Source: CPC320 sp002684375 (GTDB lineage Bacteria; Pseudomonadota; Alphaproteobacteria; Rhodobacterales; Rhodobacteraceae). From it: a stretch of 64,000 nt of DNA. The translations under genes and the position numbers were made by a program. Positions 34,661 to 42,001 of the stretch are shown here, piece by piece (position 1 is the first letter of the stretch; each line of letters opens with the position of its first letter). The stretch lies in the NCBI GenBank assembly GCA_965662545.1, contig CBFIHZ010000017.1, positions 1-64,000 of the forward strand. Direction: 5' to 3'. The notes beneath the pieces were generated by a model. The model had not been told where the DNA came from. It searched no databases and worked only from the letters and a program-made list of their open reading frames with translations.

Positions 34661-37479
34661 TGGCTGACCTTCCAAGTAAGTTCCGCTGGCCCGGCGCCCA
34701 CGGGCGATTTGATCGCATCAAAGGCGGGCTGGCTTTCATTGGCTGTTTCGGCTTTGGCGATTTTGACCCGCAAGTCAAACCACGCAGCTTGGCCTGTAAT
34801 CGGGTCCGAATTGGCCCATCTAAGACCATCGCCTTTGGGCGGCAGTAATTCATGGATCAGGTGATTCAGCAAAAAGCCTTTGGTGGCCTCTGAGCTTTCT
34901 TCGCCCAGCGCCCATGCGCCTTTGCGTTTGCCGATGGCGTTCCACGTCCAAACGGTGTTTTCATTCAGCGCCGCCATGTGCGCCACCGGTACCGTGATCG
35001 ATCCGTGCACCGAACTGACGGTTGCCCAGTCACCGTCTGCCAGATTATGCTGCATCATGAGTTTAGTCGGCAAATACAGGGGGTTATGGCCGTGGATTTG
35101 GCGCAGCCAAGCGTTTTGGCTGCCCCAGGAATGATACATCGCCATCGGGCGTTGGGTCAACGCATGAACGGGGTACTCTTCGGGGTCCACATGGCTGTCC
35201 TCAAACGGGGCGTACCAGATTGGCAGTGGATCGAGTGTGGTTTTAATCTGTTCTCTCAGATGATCCGGCGGTTGCCGGTCGCCATGGCCTTCGGCGGCCA
35301 GTTGAAAGCGGCGCATCGGCTCGACATAGAGCTGAAAAAGATAGGGCTGGGGGCTGTCATACAGGCCCATCTTGACCGCCCAATCCTGATATTTATTGTT
35401 CCAAGGTTTATAGTAATGTGCCCCGTCCGGTATATGTTCGACAAAAAAGCCGCCGTTTTCGATATAGCGGTTCAATTGGTCTTTGTTGATGTCACCGCGG
35501 CCGCTATCTGAGCCGTCGCCCCGAAACCCGGCAAGTGGGCCGATGCCGGGTTTGCGGATATGGTTGACGATATAGTCGGCATAATCGGCATATTTCTGGC
35601 TGCCATCTTCATTTGTGAAGCCGGGCAGGTTAAGCCGAGCACCCAGTTCACACAGCACCGATTGAAAACCGCGCACATTGCGGTCAGGCTCGATCACTGG
35701 CCAGCGAATGGCGTCGGCGGCAGCATCGGCCTCGCAGATTGGCCGGTCCAGAAGGCTGATACAATCATGACGCTCCAAATAGGTGGTGTCGGGTAAAATC
35801 AGATCGGCATAGGCGACCATTTCCGACGAATAGGCATCTGAATAAATGATATTGGGGATCACATAGTCGCCGTTTTCATCTGTATCTGTCAGCATTTCGA
35901 TTACACCGCTGGTGTTCATCGAGCTGTTCCACGACATATTGGCCATATACATAAACATGGTGTCGATCTTATAGGGATCTCCGGCATGGGCGTTCGAGAT
36001 CACCATATGCATCAGACCATGGGCGGACATTGGGTTTTCCCATGTAAAGGCCTTGTCAATCCTTGCTGGTGACCCATCGGCTTTCAGAGCCAAATCATCG
36101 GGTCCGTGCACAAATCCCAGATGCGGGCCGTCCAGTGGCGCGCCGGGGGTTACTTTGCAATGTGGTTTGGGGTGTACTTCAGGGGGTTTTGGATAGGGTG
36201 GTTTAAAACGAAAGCCGCCGGGCACTTCGACGGTGCCGAGAATGATTTGCAGGACATGCAGCGCCCGGCAGGTTTGAAATCCGTTGGAATGGGCGGAAAT
36301 TCCCCGCATGGCATGAAAACTGACCGGGCGACCGATCATTTTGGTATGGGTGTCCCCGCGAAAATCTGTCCATTCCTGATCAAGCTCGATGGCCTCGTCA
36401 AAGGCAACTCGGGCGATTTCTGCGGCGATACGGCGAATTTTATCTGCTGAAATTCCAACCCGTTCCGTGACGGCATCCGCTGAATAGCTTGGATCGAGAT
36501 AGCGCTCAGCCATCAGGTGGAATACGGGCCGGTGGGTCACCCCGCCGTGGCGATAGGTGGCCGACAGGTCGGGCTGGACACCGGGCTGGTCAAACGGGGT
36601 CAGCTTTCCAGAGACGCTGTCGACAACCAACTGTTTGCCGTCTGCGTCGCGCATCAGCAGGCCGTGTTCAGAGGACTTGGGATCGCTATTGATCAGGACG
36701 GGTGCGTTCGTGTAGCGTGCCAGATAGTCAAGGTCCATTTTGCCGGCGCGCATCAATTCATGCACGAGAGCGAGGATAAACAAGCCGTCGGTGCCTGGAG
36801 TGATGCCGACCCATTCATCGGCGATTGCGTTATAACCCGACCGGATAGGGTTGACGCCGATGACTTTTGCGCCTCGGGCTTTTATCTTGCCCAGCCCCAT
36901 CTTGATCGGGTTGCTGTCATGGTCTTCGGCCACACCGAACAACATGAACAATTTGGTGTGGTCCCAGTCGGGTTGGCCAAATTCCCAAAACGCGCCCCCC
37001 ATAGTATAAATGCCAGCGGCGGCCATATTTACCGAACAAAATCCACCATGCGCGGCATAGTTGGGCGTGCCAAAATTCTGCGCCCAAAAGCTGGTGAAGG
37101 ACTGCGACTGATCGCGTCCGGTGAAAAACGCCAGTTTCTCCGGGTTATTCTTGCGGATCGGCTCCAACAAATTGGTGGCCATGCTTAAGGCTTCGTCCCA
37201 GCTGATTTCTTCAAATTCACCAGAGCCCCTTGGGCCGACACGTTTCAAAGGAGCCTGCAGGCGCGAGGGGGCGTTGACCTGCATAATACCGGCGCTGCCT
37301 TTGGCGCATAGGACACCCTTGTTGACCGGATGATCCCGGTTGCCTTCGATATAGGCGACCTTGCCCCGTTTTAAATGCACGTTAATTCCGCAGCGACACG
37401 CGCACATGTAACAGGTCGTCTTACGGATTTCATCCGAGACCTCTGGGGATTTATTCAATATCGGTTGCTCGAAGGTCAT
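34657..37479 (-). CDS. soeA: Cytoplasmic molybdenum sulfite dehydrogenase catalytic subunit SoeA
   Basis: The 940-residue protein belongs to the complex-iron-sulfur molybdoenzyme (DMSO reductase) family. The N-terminal [4Fe-4S] site reads CYMCACRCG with a later Cys in GVLCAKGSAG. Molybdopterin-binding domains follow, and the C-terminal domain has LPTKLMMQHNLADGDWATV. There is no Tat signal, so it works in the cytoplasm, as described for SoeABC of Allochromatium and roseobacters, which oxidise sulfite to sulfate with quinone. It sits 26 bp after the sulfate exporter gene and in the taurine island, where Xsc would release sulfite. Confidence 0.85.
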   Translation of the reverse strand: MTFEQPILNKSPEVSDEIRKTTCYMCACRCGINVHLKRGKVAYIEGNRDHPVNKGVLCAKGSAGIMQVNAPSRLQAPLKRVGPRGSGEFEEISWDEALSMATNLLEPIRKNNPEKLAFFTGRDQSQSFTSFWAQNFGTPNYAAHGGFCSVNMAAAGIYTMGGAFWEFGQPDWDHTKLFMLFGVAEDHDSNPIKMGLGKIKARGAKVIGVNPIRSGYNAIADEWVGITPGTDGLFILALVHELMRAGKMDLDYLARYTNAPVLINSDPKSSEHGLLMRDADGKQLVVDSVSGKLTPFDQPGVQPDLSATYRHGGVTHRPVFHLMAERYLDPSYSADAVTERVGISADKIRRIAAEIARVAFDEAIELDQEWTDFRGDTHTKMIGRPVSFHAMRGISAHSNGFQTCRALHVLQIILGTVEVPGGFRFKPPYPKPPEVHPKPHCKVTPGAPLDGPHLGFVHGPDDLALKADGSPARIDKAFTWENPMSAHGLMHMVISNAHAGDPYKIDTMFMYMANMSWNSSMNTSGVIEMLTDTDENGDYVIPNIIYSDAYSSEMVAYADLILPDTTYLERHDCISLLDRPICEADAAADAIRWPVIEPDRNVRGFQSVLCELGARLNLPGFTNEDGSQKYADYADYIVNHIRKPGIGPLAGFRGDGSDSGRGDINKDQLNRYIENGGFFVEHIPDGAHYYKPWNNKYQDWAVKMGLYDSPQPYLFQLYVEPMRRFQLAAEGHGDRQPPDHLREQIKTTLDPLPIWYAPFEDSHVDPEEYPVHALTQRPMAMYHSWGSQNAWLRQIHGHNPLYLPTKLMMQHNLADGDWATVSSVHGSITVPVAHMAALNENTVWTWNAIGKRKGAWALGEESSEATKGFLLNHLIHELLPPKGDGLRWANSDPITGQAAWFDLRVKIAKAETANESQPAFDAIKSPVGAGPAELTWKVSQ

Positions 37480-37505
37480 CTGGCGTCCTTTTCGGATAGT
37501 TTATG

Positions 37506-38543
37506 TCATGGCAAAGCGGTGATCCCGATCAGGACAAAGCTTGCGATAAAGAGTGTTTCGGTGAACAAAAGCGCAATTGCTGGCCCACCCACGGCCAGTA
37601 CGTGCTTGAGGTTTGTTTTCATGCCCACTGCCGCAATCGCGGTCAAGAGCAGCCACCGCGAGGCCTCGCTTAGAAATGTGGCGATTTGGGCAGGGATCAG
37701 ATGCAGTGAATTTAATGTTGCAAGCACCAGAAACACCACCACAAAGGTTGGCAGCAATGGTGGTTTGCTGCCGTCTCTGGGTGTCTGGGCAAAGCTTCGG
37801 ATGACAACTGAGGCAACCAAAACCACTGGTGCCAATAGCGCCACTCGGATCAATTTCACCAAAGTGGCGGTGTCACCGGTTGGCTCGGAGATAGAAAATC
37901 CGGCCCCGACCACCTGTGCGACATCGTGAATGGTACCCCCCAGAAACACCCCGCCACCTGTTTCACCGATGTCCAATACATGGACCACAACTGGATAGGC
38001 CACCATGGCCATCGTCGACAGCACCGTGACGCCCAAAACGGTAAAGATCAGGCGCTGTTCGCTACGGTCGTCTTTTGGCAATATTGCGCTGATGGCCATC
38101 GCTGCCGAGGCACCACAGATTGCCACCGCGCCGGCAGTAAGTAAGCCAAACCGCCAGCCGTGGCCAAAGAATCGCGCCACCCAAAGCCCGAATAAAATTG
38201 TTGCCAGAACACCAAGCACCACCAGCCCGATCAACTGCGGGCCCAACCCAGTGATCAGGTCAGCACTGATCCGGACACCCAAAAGTGCCACCCCAACCCG
38301 CAACAACGTTTTGCCAGTAAAGCTTATACCAGCGACGGTTCTCCCCTCCTCACCGAGAAAGCTGACTGCCATGCCCAGCAAAAGCGCCAGCAGCATTACA
38401 GGGGTGCTGTAATGGTCTGCGAGAAACTGCGCTGTGGTGGCGACAATCATTGAAACAATTACCCCCGGAAACAGACTATATAGGCGGTTCTTGATGGTGG
38501 ATAGTCGCTTGAAAACGGCAAAGGGGTTGCGTGCAAGAGCCAT
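37506..38543 (-). CDS. tauZ: YeiH/TauZ-family putative sulfate exporter
   Basis: The 345-residue membrane protein of the UPF0324 (YeiH) family has about ten transmembrane segments and the conserved stretches GKTLLRVGVALLGVRIS, GAVAICGASAAMAISAI and FLGGTIHDVAQVVGAG. Homologues named TauZ lie in taurine clusters of Paracoccus and Rhodobacter and are proposed to export the sulfate made from taurine sulfite. It is followed closely by soeA, linking sulfite oxidation and export. Transport activity is inferred from family and neighbours. Confidence 0.83.
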   Translation of the reverse strand: MALARNPFAVFKRLSTIKNRLYSLFPGVIVSMIVATTAQFLADHYSTPVMLLALLLGMAVSFLGEEGRTVAGISFTGKTLLRVGVALLGVRISADLITGLGPQLIGLVVLGVLATILFGLWVARFFGHGWRFGLLTAGAVAICGASAAMAISAILPKDDRSEQRLIFTVLGVTVLSTMAMVAYPVVVHVLDIGETGGGVFLGGTIHDVAQVVGAGFSISEPTGDTATLVKLIRVALLAPVVLVASVVIRSFAQTPRDGSKPPLLPTFVVVFLVLATLNSLHLIPAQIATFLSEASRWLLLTAIAAVGMKTNLKHVLAVGGPAIALLFTETLFIASFVLIGITALP

Positions 38544-38622
38544 GGTTTTTTGTTGTCCTGTGTTGAAATCATGGGTTGCATAAACTTTCTTGTTTCGAAG
38601 AGCATGAAGCTGCCGGTTTTGT

Positions 38623-38628
38623 ATTATA
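38623..38628 (-). promoter_or_regulatory. Possible -10 box ahead of tauZ-soeABC
   Basis: Read on the minus strand, TATAAT occurs 80 bp before the tauZ start and just past the end of the citrate synthase-like gene. The -35 position (TTAAAA at 17 bp) is poor. No TauR-type repeat is nearby, so tauZ-soeABC may be expressed independently of TauR or through read-through. Confidence 0.28.
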
Positions 38629-39762
38629 CTAGCGCGTTTCTAGGGTTTTAAAAGGCCGCATTTCCGGGCCATTGTAAAGTGTTAGCGGCCGTATTAGAAT
38701 GTTTCCCCGCTGCTGTTCGAGACATTGTATAATCCAGCCGGGCATGCGCCCGATGGCAAAGATCGGGACGTAGAGATCCATCGGAATACCATGCAGCTGA
38801 TAGACAACACCAGAATAAAAGTCGACGTTTACATTCAGGCCGTGGCGCGCATAGGGTTTCATCGCATCGACGACGCCTTGCAAGATCTCATACCATTCCG
38901 GAGCACCCATTTCTTGGCCCAGTTTGCGCACGCCCTCGCGCATGTGGCGGGCGCGGGGATCCTCGGCACGGTAGACCCGGTGACCAAATCCCGTCACTGG
39001 TTCACGCGCCCCCCGTTTGGCTTTGACATAATCAGCCGCTTTTTCGGGGGTGCCAATTTCCATCACCATTTTCATTACATCTTCTGCAGCCCCGCCATGG
39101 GCTGGACCGGCCAACGTCGCCAAAGCGGTGACAACGGCGCCGTGCAGATTGGCCTCGGTGCCAACCGTCACCCGGGCGGCAAAACTCGACGCATTGGATC
39201 CGTGTTCGGCATGCAAAATGAAATCGACATCCGCCAGCCGTGCCGCATCCGCCGAGGGCACCTCGCCTTTCAGCATCCACAGCCAGTTGGCTGCATGCGA
39301 CAGGCTGGGATCTGGTGCCACCGGTGTGCGTCCGTTGCGAAGCGCCTCATGGGCCGCAATGATCATCGGCAACTGGCTGGTCAGGCGTATCCCGTTTTCA
39401 ATAAAGGCCTCTTCGCCGATTTGAAGACTTTGTGGCTCAAGCGCCGCCAGCGCCGATGTTGCCGTGCGCAGAACATCCATGGGATGGCCGGATTTTGTCG
39501 CCTCGATAATCTGGTAAATCTCTTGCGGCAGATGCCGAGCAGCTTTCAATCGGGCGTCAAAGTCAGACAGTTCCTTGGTGTTGGGTAATTCGCCAAAGAT
39601 CAGCAGATAGGCGACTTCTTCAAAGGTCGCCTTGGTCGCCAGATCGTGGATTGAATACCCACGGTAACTCAACTCACCCTTACTGCCATCGATATGGCTG
39701 ACACCTGAGCGTTCGAAATAGATGCCTTTTAGGCCACGGTTTATCTTGACGTTTTCGGTCAT
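38629..39762 (-). CDS. Citrate synthase-family protein (citrate or 2-methylcitrate synthase)
   Basis: The 377-residue protein has the citrate synthase signature GFGHRVYRAEDPRA with the catalytic His and, later, the catalytic Asp in NVDFYSGVVY. The first catalytic His lies in LHAEHGSNAS. The short bacterial type I-like form (370-390 residues) includes citrate and 2-methylcitrate synthases, which cannot be told apart here. In this setting condensation of taurine-derived acetyl-CoA with oxaloacetate is the simplest role. GGAGA precedes the ATG. It is divergent from pta with only 33 bp between them. Confidence 0.87.
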   Translation of the reverse strand: MTENVKINRGLKGIYFERSGVSHIDGSKGELSYRGYSIHDLATKATFEEVAYLLIFGELPNTKELSDFDARLKAARHLPQEIYQIIEATKSGHPMDVLRTATSALAALEPQSLQIGEEAFIENGIRLTSQLPMIIAAHEALRNGRTPVAPDPSLSHAANWLWMLKGEVPSADAARLADVDFILHAEHGSNASSFAARVTVGTEANLHGAVVTALATLAGPAHGGAAEDVMKMVMEIGTPEKAADYVKAKRGAREPVTGFGHRVYRAEDPRARHMREGVRKLGQEMGAPEWYEILQGVVDAMKPYARHGLNVNVDFYSGVVYQLHGIPMDLYVPIFAIGRMPGWIIQCLEQQRGNILIRPLTLYNGPEMRPFKTLETR

Positions 39763-39795
39763 TGCTGTCTCCTACGACTGTACACGGAGGTATAC

Positions 39796-40662
39796 ATGTC
39801 GATTTTAGAAAAAATATATGCACGCGCCCGAGAGCGCAACGCAAAGGTGGTATTTCCCGAGTTGGGTGATCCCCGTGTGGCCAAAGCAGCGGCCCGTTTG
39901 CAGGCGGATGGGCTGTGCCAACCGATGCCGCTTGCAGATATTTGCGATGCCCAGATCGAGGTTCTGACACAGGCGCGGGGGATGAAAGAAGCAATCGCCA
40001 GGCGTCTGCTGGCCAAACCATTGTATCGCGCCGCCGCGATGGTGGCGACTGGGCAGGCCGATGCAATGGTGGCAGGGGCAGACAGTGCGACGAAGCGGGT
40101 GATCGAGGCTGCTAGCATTGCCATTGGTCTGGATCCGAAGATCACAACTCCGTCCTCGTTTTTTCTGATGCTGTTTCCCGATGGGCGCAGTTTGATTTTC
40201 ACGGATTGCGCAGTCAATGTTGCGCCGTCGCAGGACGAACTGATCGATATCGCTCGGGCAACCGCGGCGTCGGCACAGGGACTACTGGGCGCGCCCCGCG
40301 TTGCGCTGTTGTCATATTCAACGGGTGAGTCAGGCCAGGGGCATTCGGTAGACCTGACGCGCGGGGCCGCCAATGCACTGGCAGATCTGGGCATCGACAG
40401 TTTCGGTCCGATCCAGGCGGATGCGGCGTTGAACCAAGCCATTGCAGCCAAAAAAGGCGTGCAGTCTGGCGATTTTAACGTGCTGGTTTTTCCTGACTTA
40501 AACGCCGGGAATATCGGGTATAAGCTGTGCCAAGAACTGGCTTCAGCCCAAGCGTTGGGGCCTTTTTTGCAAGGCTTTCGCAAGCCGGTCTGCGATCTCA
40601 GCCGAGGCGCGTCTGTTGAGGATATTGTGGCGGCAACTGCCGTGACTGTGGCAACAGGGTAA
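39796..40662 (+). CDS. pta: Phosphate acetyltransferase, compact form
   Basis: Pta converts acetyl phosphate from Xsc into acetyl-CoA. The 288-residue protein matches the catalytic PTA domain: KVVFPELGDPRVAKAA, ADAMVAGADSATKRVIEAA, SSFFLMLF, LSYSTGESG, and FPDLNAGNIGYKL. It is about 40 residues shorter than the usual 325-335 because the segment between the first Rossmann strand and the VAGA motif is reduced. CGGAGG lies before the ATG. It is the only plus-strand gene of the island, divergent from the citrate synthase-like gene and convergent with ackA one base apart. Confidence 0.92.
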   Translation: MSILEKIYARARERNAKVVFPELGDPRVAKAAARLQADGLCQPMPLADICDAQIEVLTQARGMKEAIARRLLAKPLYRAAAMVATGQADAMVAGADSATKRVIEAASIAIGLDPKITTPSSFFLMLFPDGRSLIFTDCAVNVAPSQDELIDIARATAASAQGLLGAPRVALLSYSTGESGQGHSVDLTRGAANALADLGIDSFGPIQADAALNQAIAAKKGVQSGDFNVLVFPDLNAGNIGYKLCQELASAQALGPFLQGFRKPVCDLSRGASVEDIVAATAVTVATG

Positions 40663-40663
40663 C

Positions 40664-41827
40664 TCATGCAGTGTCCCTGAGAATTGACAATGTGTCGGCT
40701 GCGATCATGCGCTCTTCCTGCGCCGGCACGACCCAGATTGCCACCTTTGAGCTGTCCGCGTGCAGCCGGGTTTTGCGCCCGTGGTTGGCATCGACATCAA
40801 GGCGAACCCCGGCCCATTCCAGACCGCGCAAAATGCGGGCGCGCACACCAATAGCGTTCTCGCCAATGCCGCCGGTAAAAGCGATTGCATCGATCCCTTC
40901 CATTGCGGCAATCAAAGATCCCGCATGGCGCAGGCTCCAATAGCAAAAGTGTTCAATTGCAAAGGCGCTGTCGGCCGAGGCATCCAGCATCAGGTTGCGC
41001 ATGTCAGATTTACCGCCCGACAGGCCCAAAAGGCCGCTTTCATGGTTCAAGATAGCCTTTGTGCGTTCCAGCCCATTGTCGGCGACCAGACGCAGGACCG
41101 CATTGGCATCGATGCCGCCAGAGCGCGTGCCCATTGTCAGCCCGTCCAGTGGCGAATATCCCATCGTTGTTGCGACCGAATGACCGTTTAAAATAGCGCA
41201 CAGACTGGCGCCATTGCCAAGGTGGAACGCCAACAGGCGTGAGGGAAGCTTCTGGTCGGATACGAGGGGTAATGTCTGGGTCAAAGACGCATAGCTTAGG
41301 CCGTGAAACCCATAGCGGCGGATGCCTTTGGTCTCGATCATGCGCGGGATCGCATAGCGGGTCGCCACGGTTGGGTTGGTGGCGTGAAACGAGGTGTCAA
41401 AGCTGGCGTATTGCGGTACATCCGGCGCCAATTCAGACAGCATATCAATTGCGGCTAGATTATGGGGATTGTGCAGAGGCGCCAGCGGTGTGCAATTGTT
41501 GATCTCGGCACGCACCTCTGGAGTAAGACGGACAGGCTGTGTCAGTTTGGCGCCACCATGCACCACGCGGTGGCCAACGGCTGCCAGAGCCTTAAGGTCG
41601 AAGCCCCGCGTTTTCAACCGTTCCAGTACAGCGCTCAGGGCGGCACGATGGTCAATAAAGGGGGTGTTTTCGACATCTGTTCCGATGGTTAGTTTCGAAA
41701 CCTCGCCGATACCTTCTGCAATCCCTGAGAGGGTCTGGTTGAGGTGGCCATCAAAAAGGGCAAACTTTATGGACGAAGATCCTGCGTTGAGAACCAGAAT
41801 GTTGGGGGCGTCTGCTTGATGCGCCAT
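40664..41827 (-). CDS. ackA: Acetate kinase
   Basis: AckA interconverts acetyl phosphate and ADP with acetate and ATP. In this island it can draw ATP from the acetyl phosphate released by Xsc. The protein (387 residues from ATG 41827) shows LNAGSSSIKFALFD, VGHRVVHGGAKL, the GFHGLSYAS motif, HLGNGASLCAI and FTGGIGENA. A GTG at 41839 is also in frame, and neither start has a clear binding site. It follows xsc in the same direction, separated by two strong hairpins. Confidence 0.93.
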   Translation of the reverse strand: MAHQADAPNILVLNAGSSSIKFALFDGHLNQTLSGIAEGIGEVSKLTIGTDVENTPFIDHRAALSAVLERLKTRGFDLKALAAVGHRVVHGGAKLTQPVRLTPEVRAEINNCTPLAPLHNPHNLAAIDMLSELAPDVPQYASFDTSFHATNPTVATRYAIPRMIETKGIRRYGFHGLSYASLTQTLPLVSDQKLPSRLLAFHLGNGASLCAILNGHSVATTMGYSPLDGLTMGTRSGGIDANAVLRLVADNGLERTKAILNHESGLLGLSGGKSDMRNLMLDASADSAFAIEHFCYWSLRHAGSLIAAMEGIDAIAFTGGIGENAIGVRARILRGLEWAGVRLDVDANHGRKTRLHADSSKVAIWVVPAQEERMIAADTLSILRDTA

Positions 41828-41850
41828 ATCACGCGTCACGTCTGTGGGGG

Positions 41851-41887
41851 GGCGCCATCAGGCATTTGACAGCTTGCCTGATGCGCC
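41851..41887. promoter_or_regulatory. Strong intercistronic hairpin before ackA
   Basis: GGCGCCATCAGGCA and TGCCTGATGCGCC pair over 13 bp with one bulged C and a 10-base loop. There is no T tract after it on the minus strand, so it is more likely an mRNA stabilising or processing hairpin, or an attenuator, between xsc and ackA than an intrinsic terminator. Confidence 0.5.
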
Positions 41888-41910
41888 CTCTTTGCCCAGA
41901 CGAAAGGGAT

Positions 41911-41936
41911 CAGAACAGCCCTGCTGGGCTGATCTG
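41911..41936. promoter_or_regulatory. Second intercistronic hairpin after xsc
   Basis: CAGAACAGCC and GGCTGATCTG form a stem with a single A-A mismatch around a short GC-containing loop. It lies 24 bp upstream of the first hairpin on the minus strand. Together they separate xsc from ackA. Confidence 0.45.
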
Positions 41937-42001
41937 AGTCTAGGCGTGTCTCTTTCTTGCAGAGGGTCATACTCGCCTCCCGTTTCGGTGTCGACGCGGT
42001 C

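Noticed and set aside
33039..37479. DMSO reductase (DmsABC) as the identity of the molybdoenzyme
   Set aside because: The catalytic subunit has no Tat signal and the genes sit in a taurine/sulfite island next to a sulfate exporter, which favours SoeABC. DMSO reduction is kept only as a weaker alternative.
38725..39588. 287-codon plus-strand open frame opposite the citrate synthase-like gene
   Set aside because: This is an antisense shadow of a gene with catalytic motifs on the minus strand. Its composition is rich in His, Arg and Cys, with no recognisable domain.
39759..40667. 302-codon minus-strand open frame opposite pta
   Set aside because: It mirrors pta almost exactly, is very Ser/Ala-rich, lacks a ribosome-binding site and matches no family, while the plus-strand frame is unmistakably Pta.
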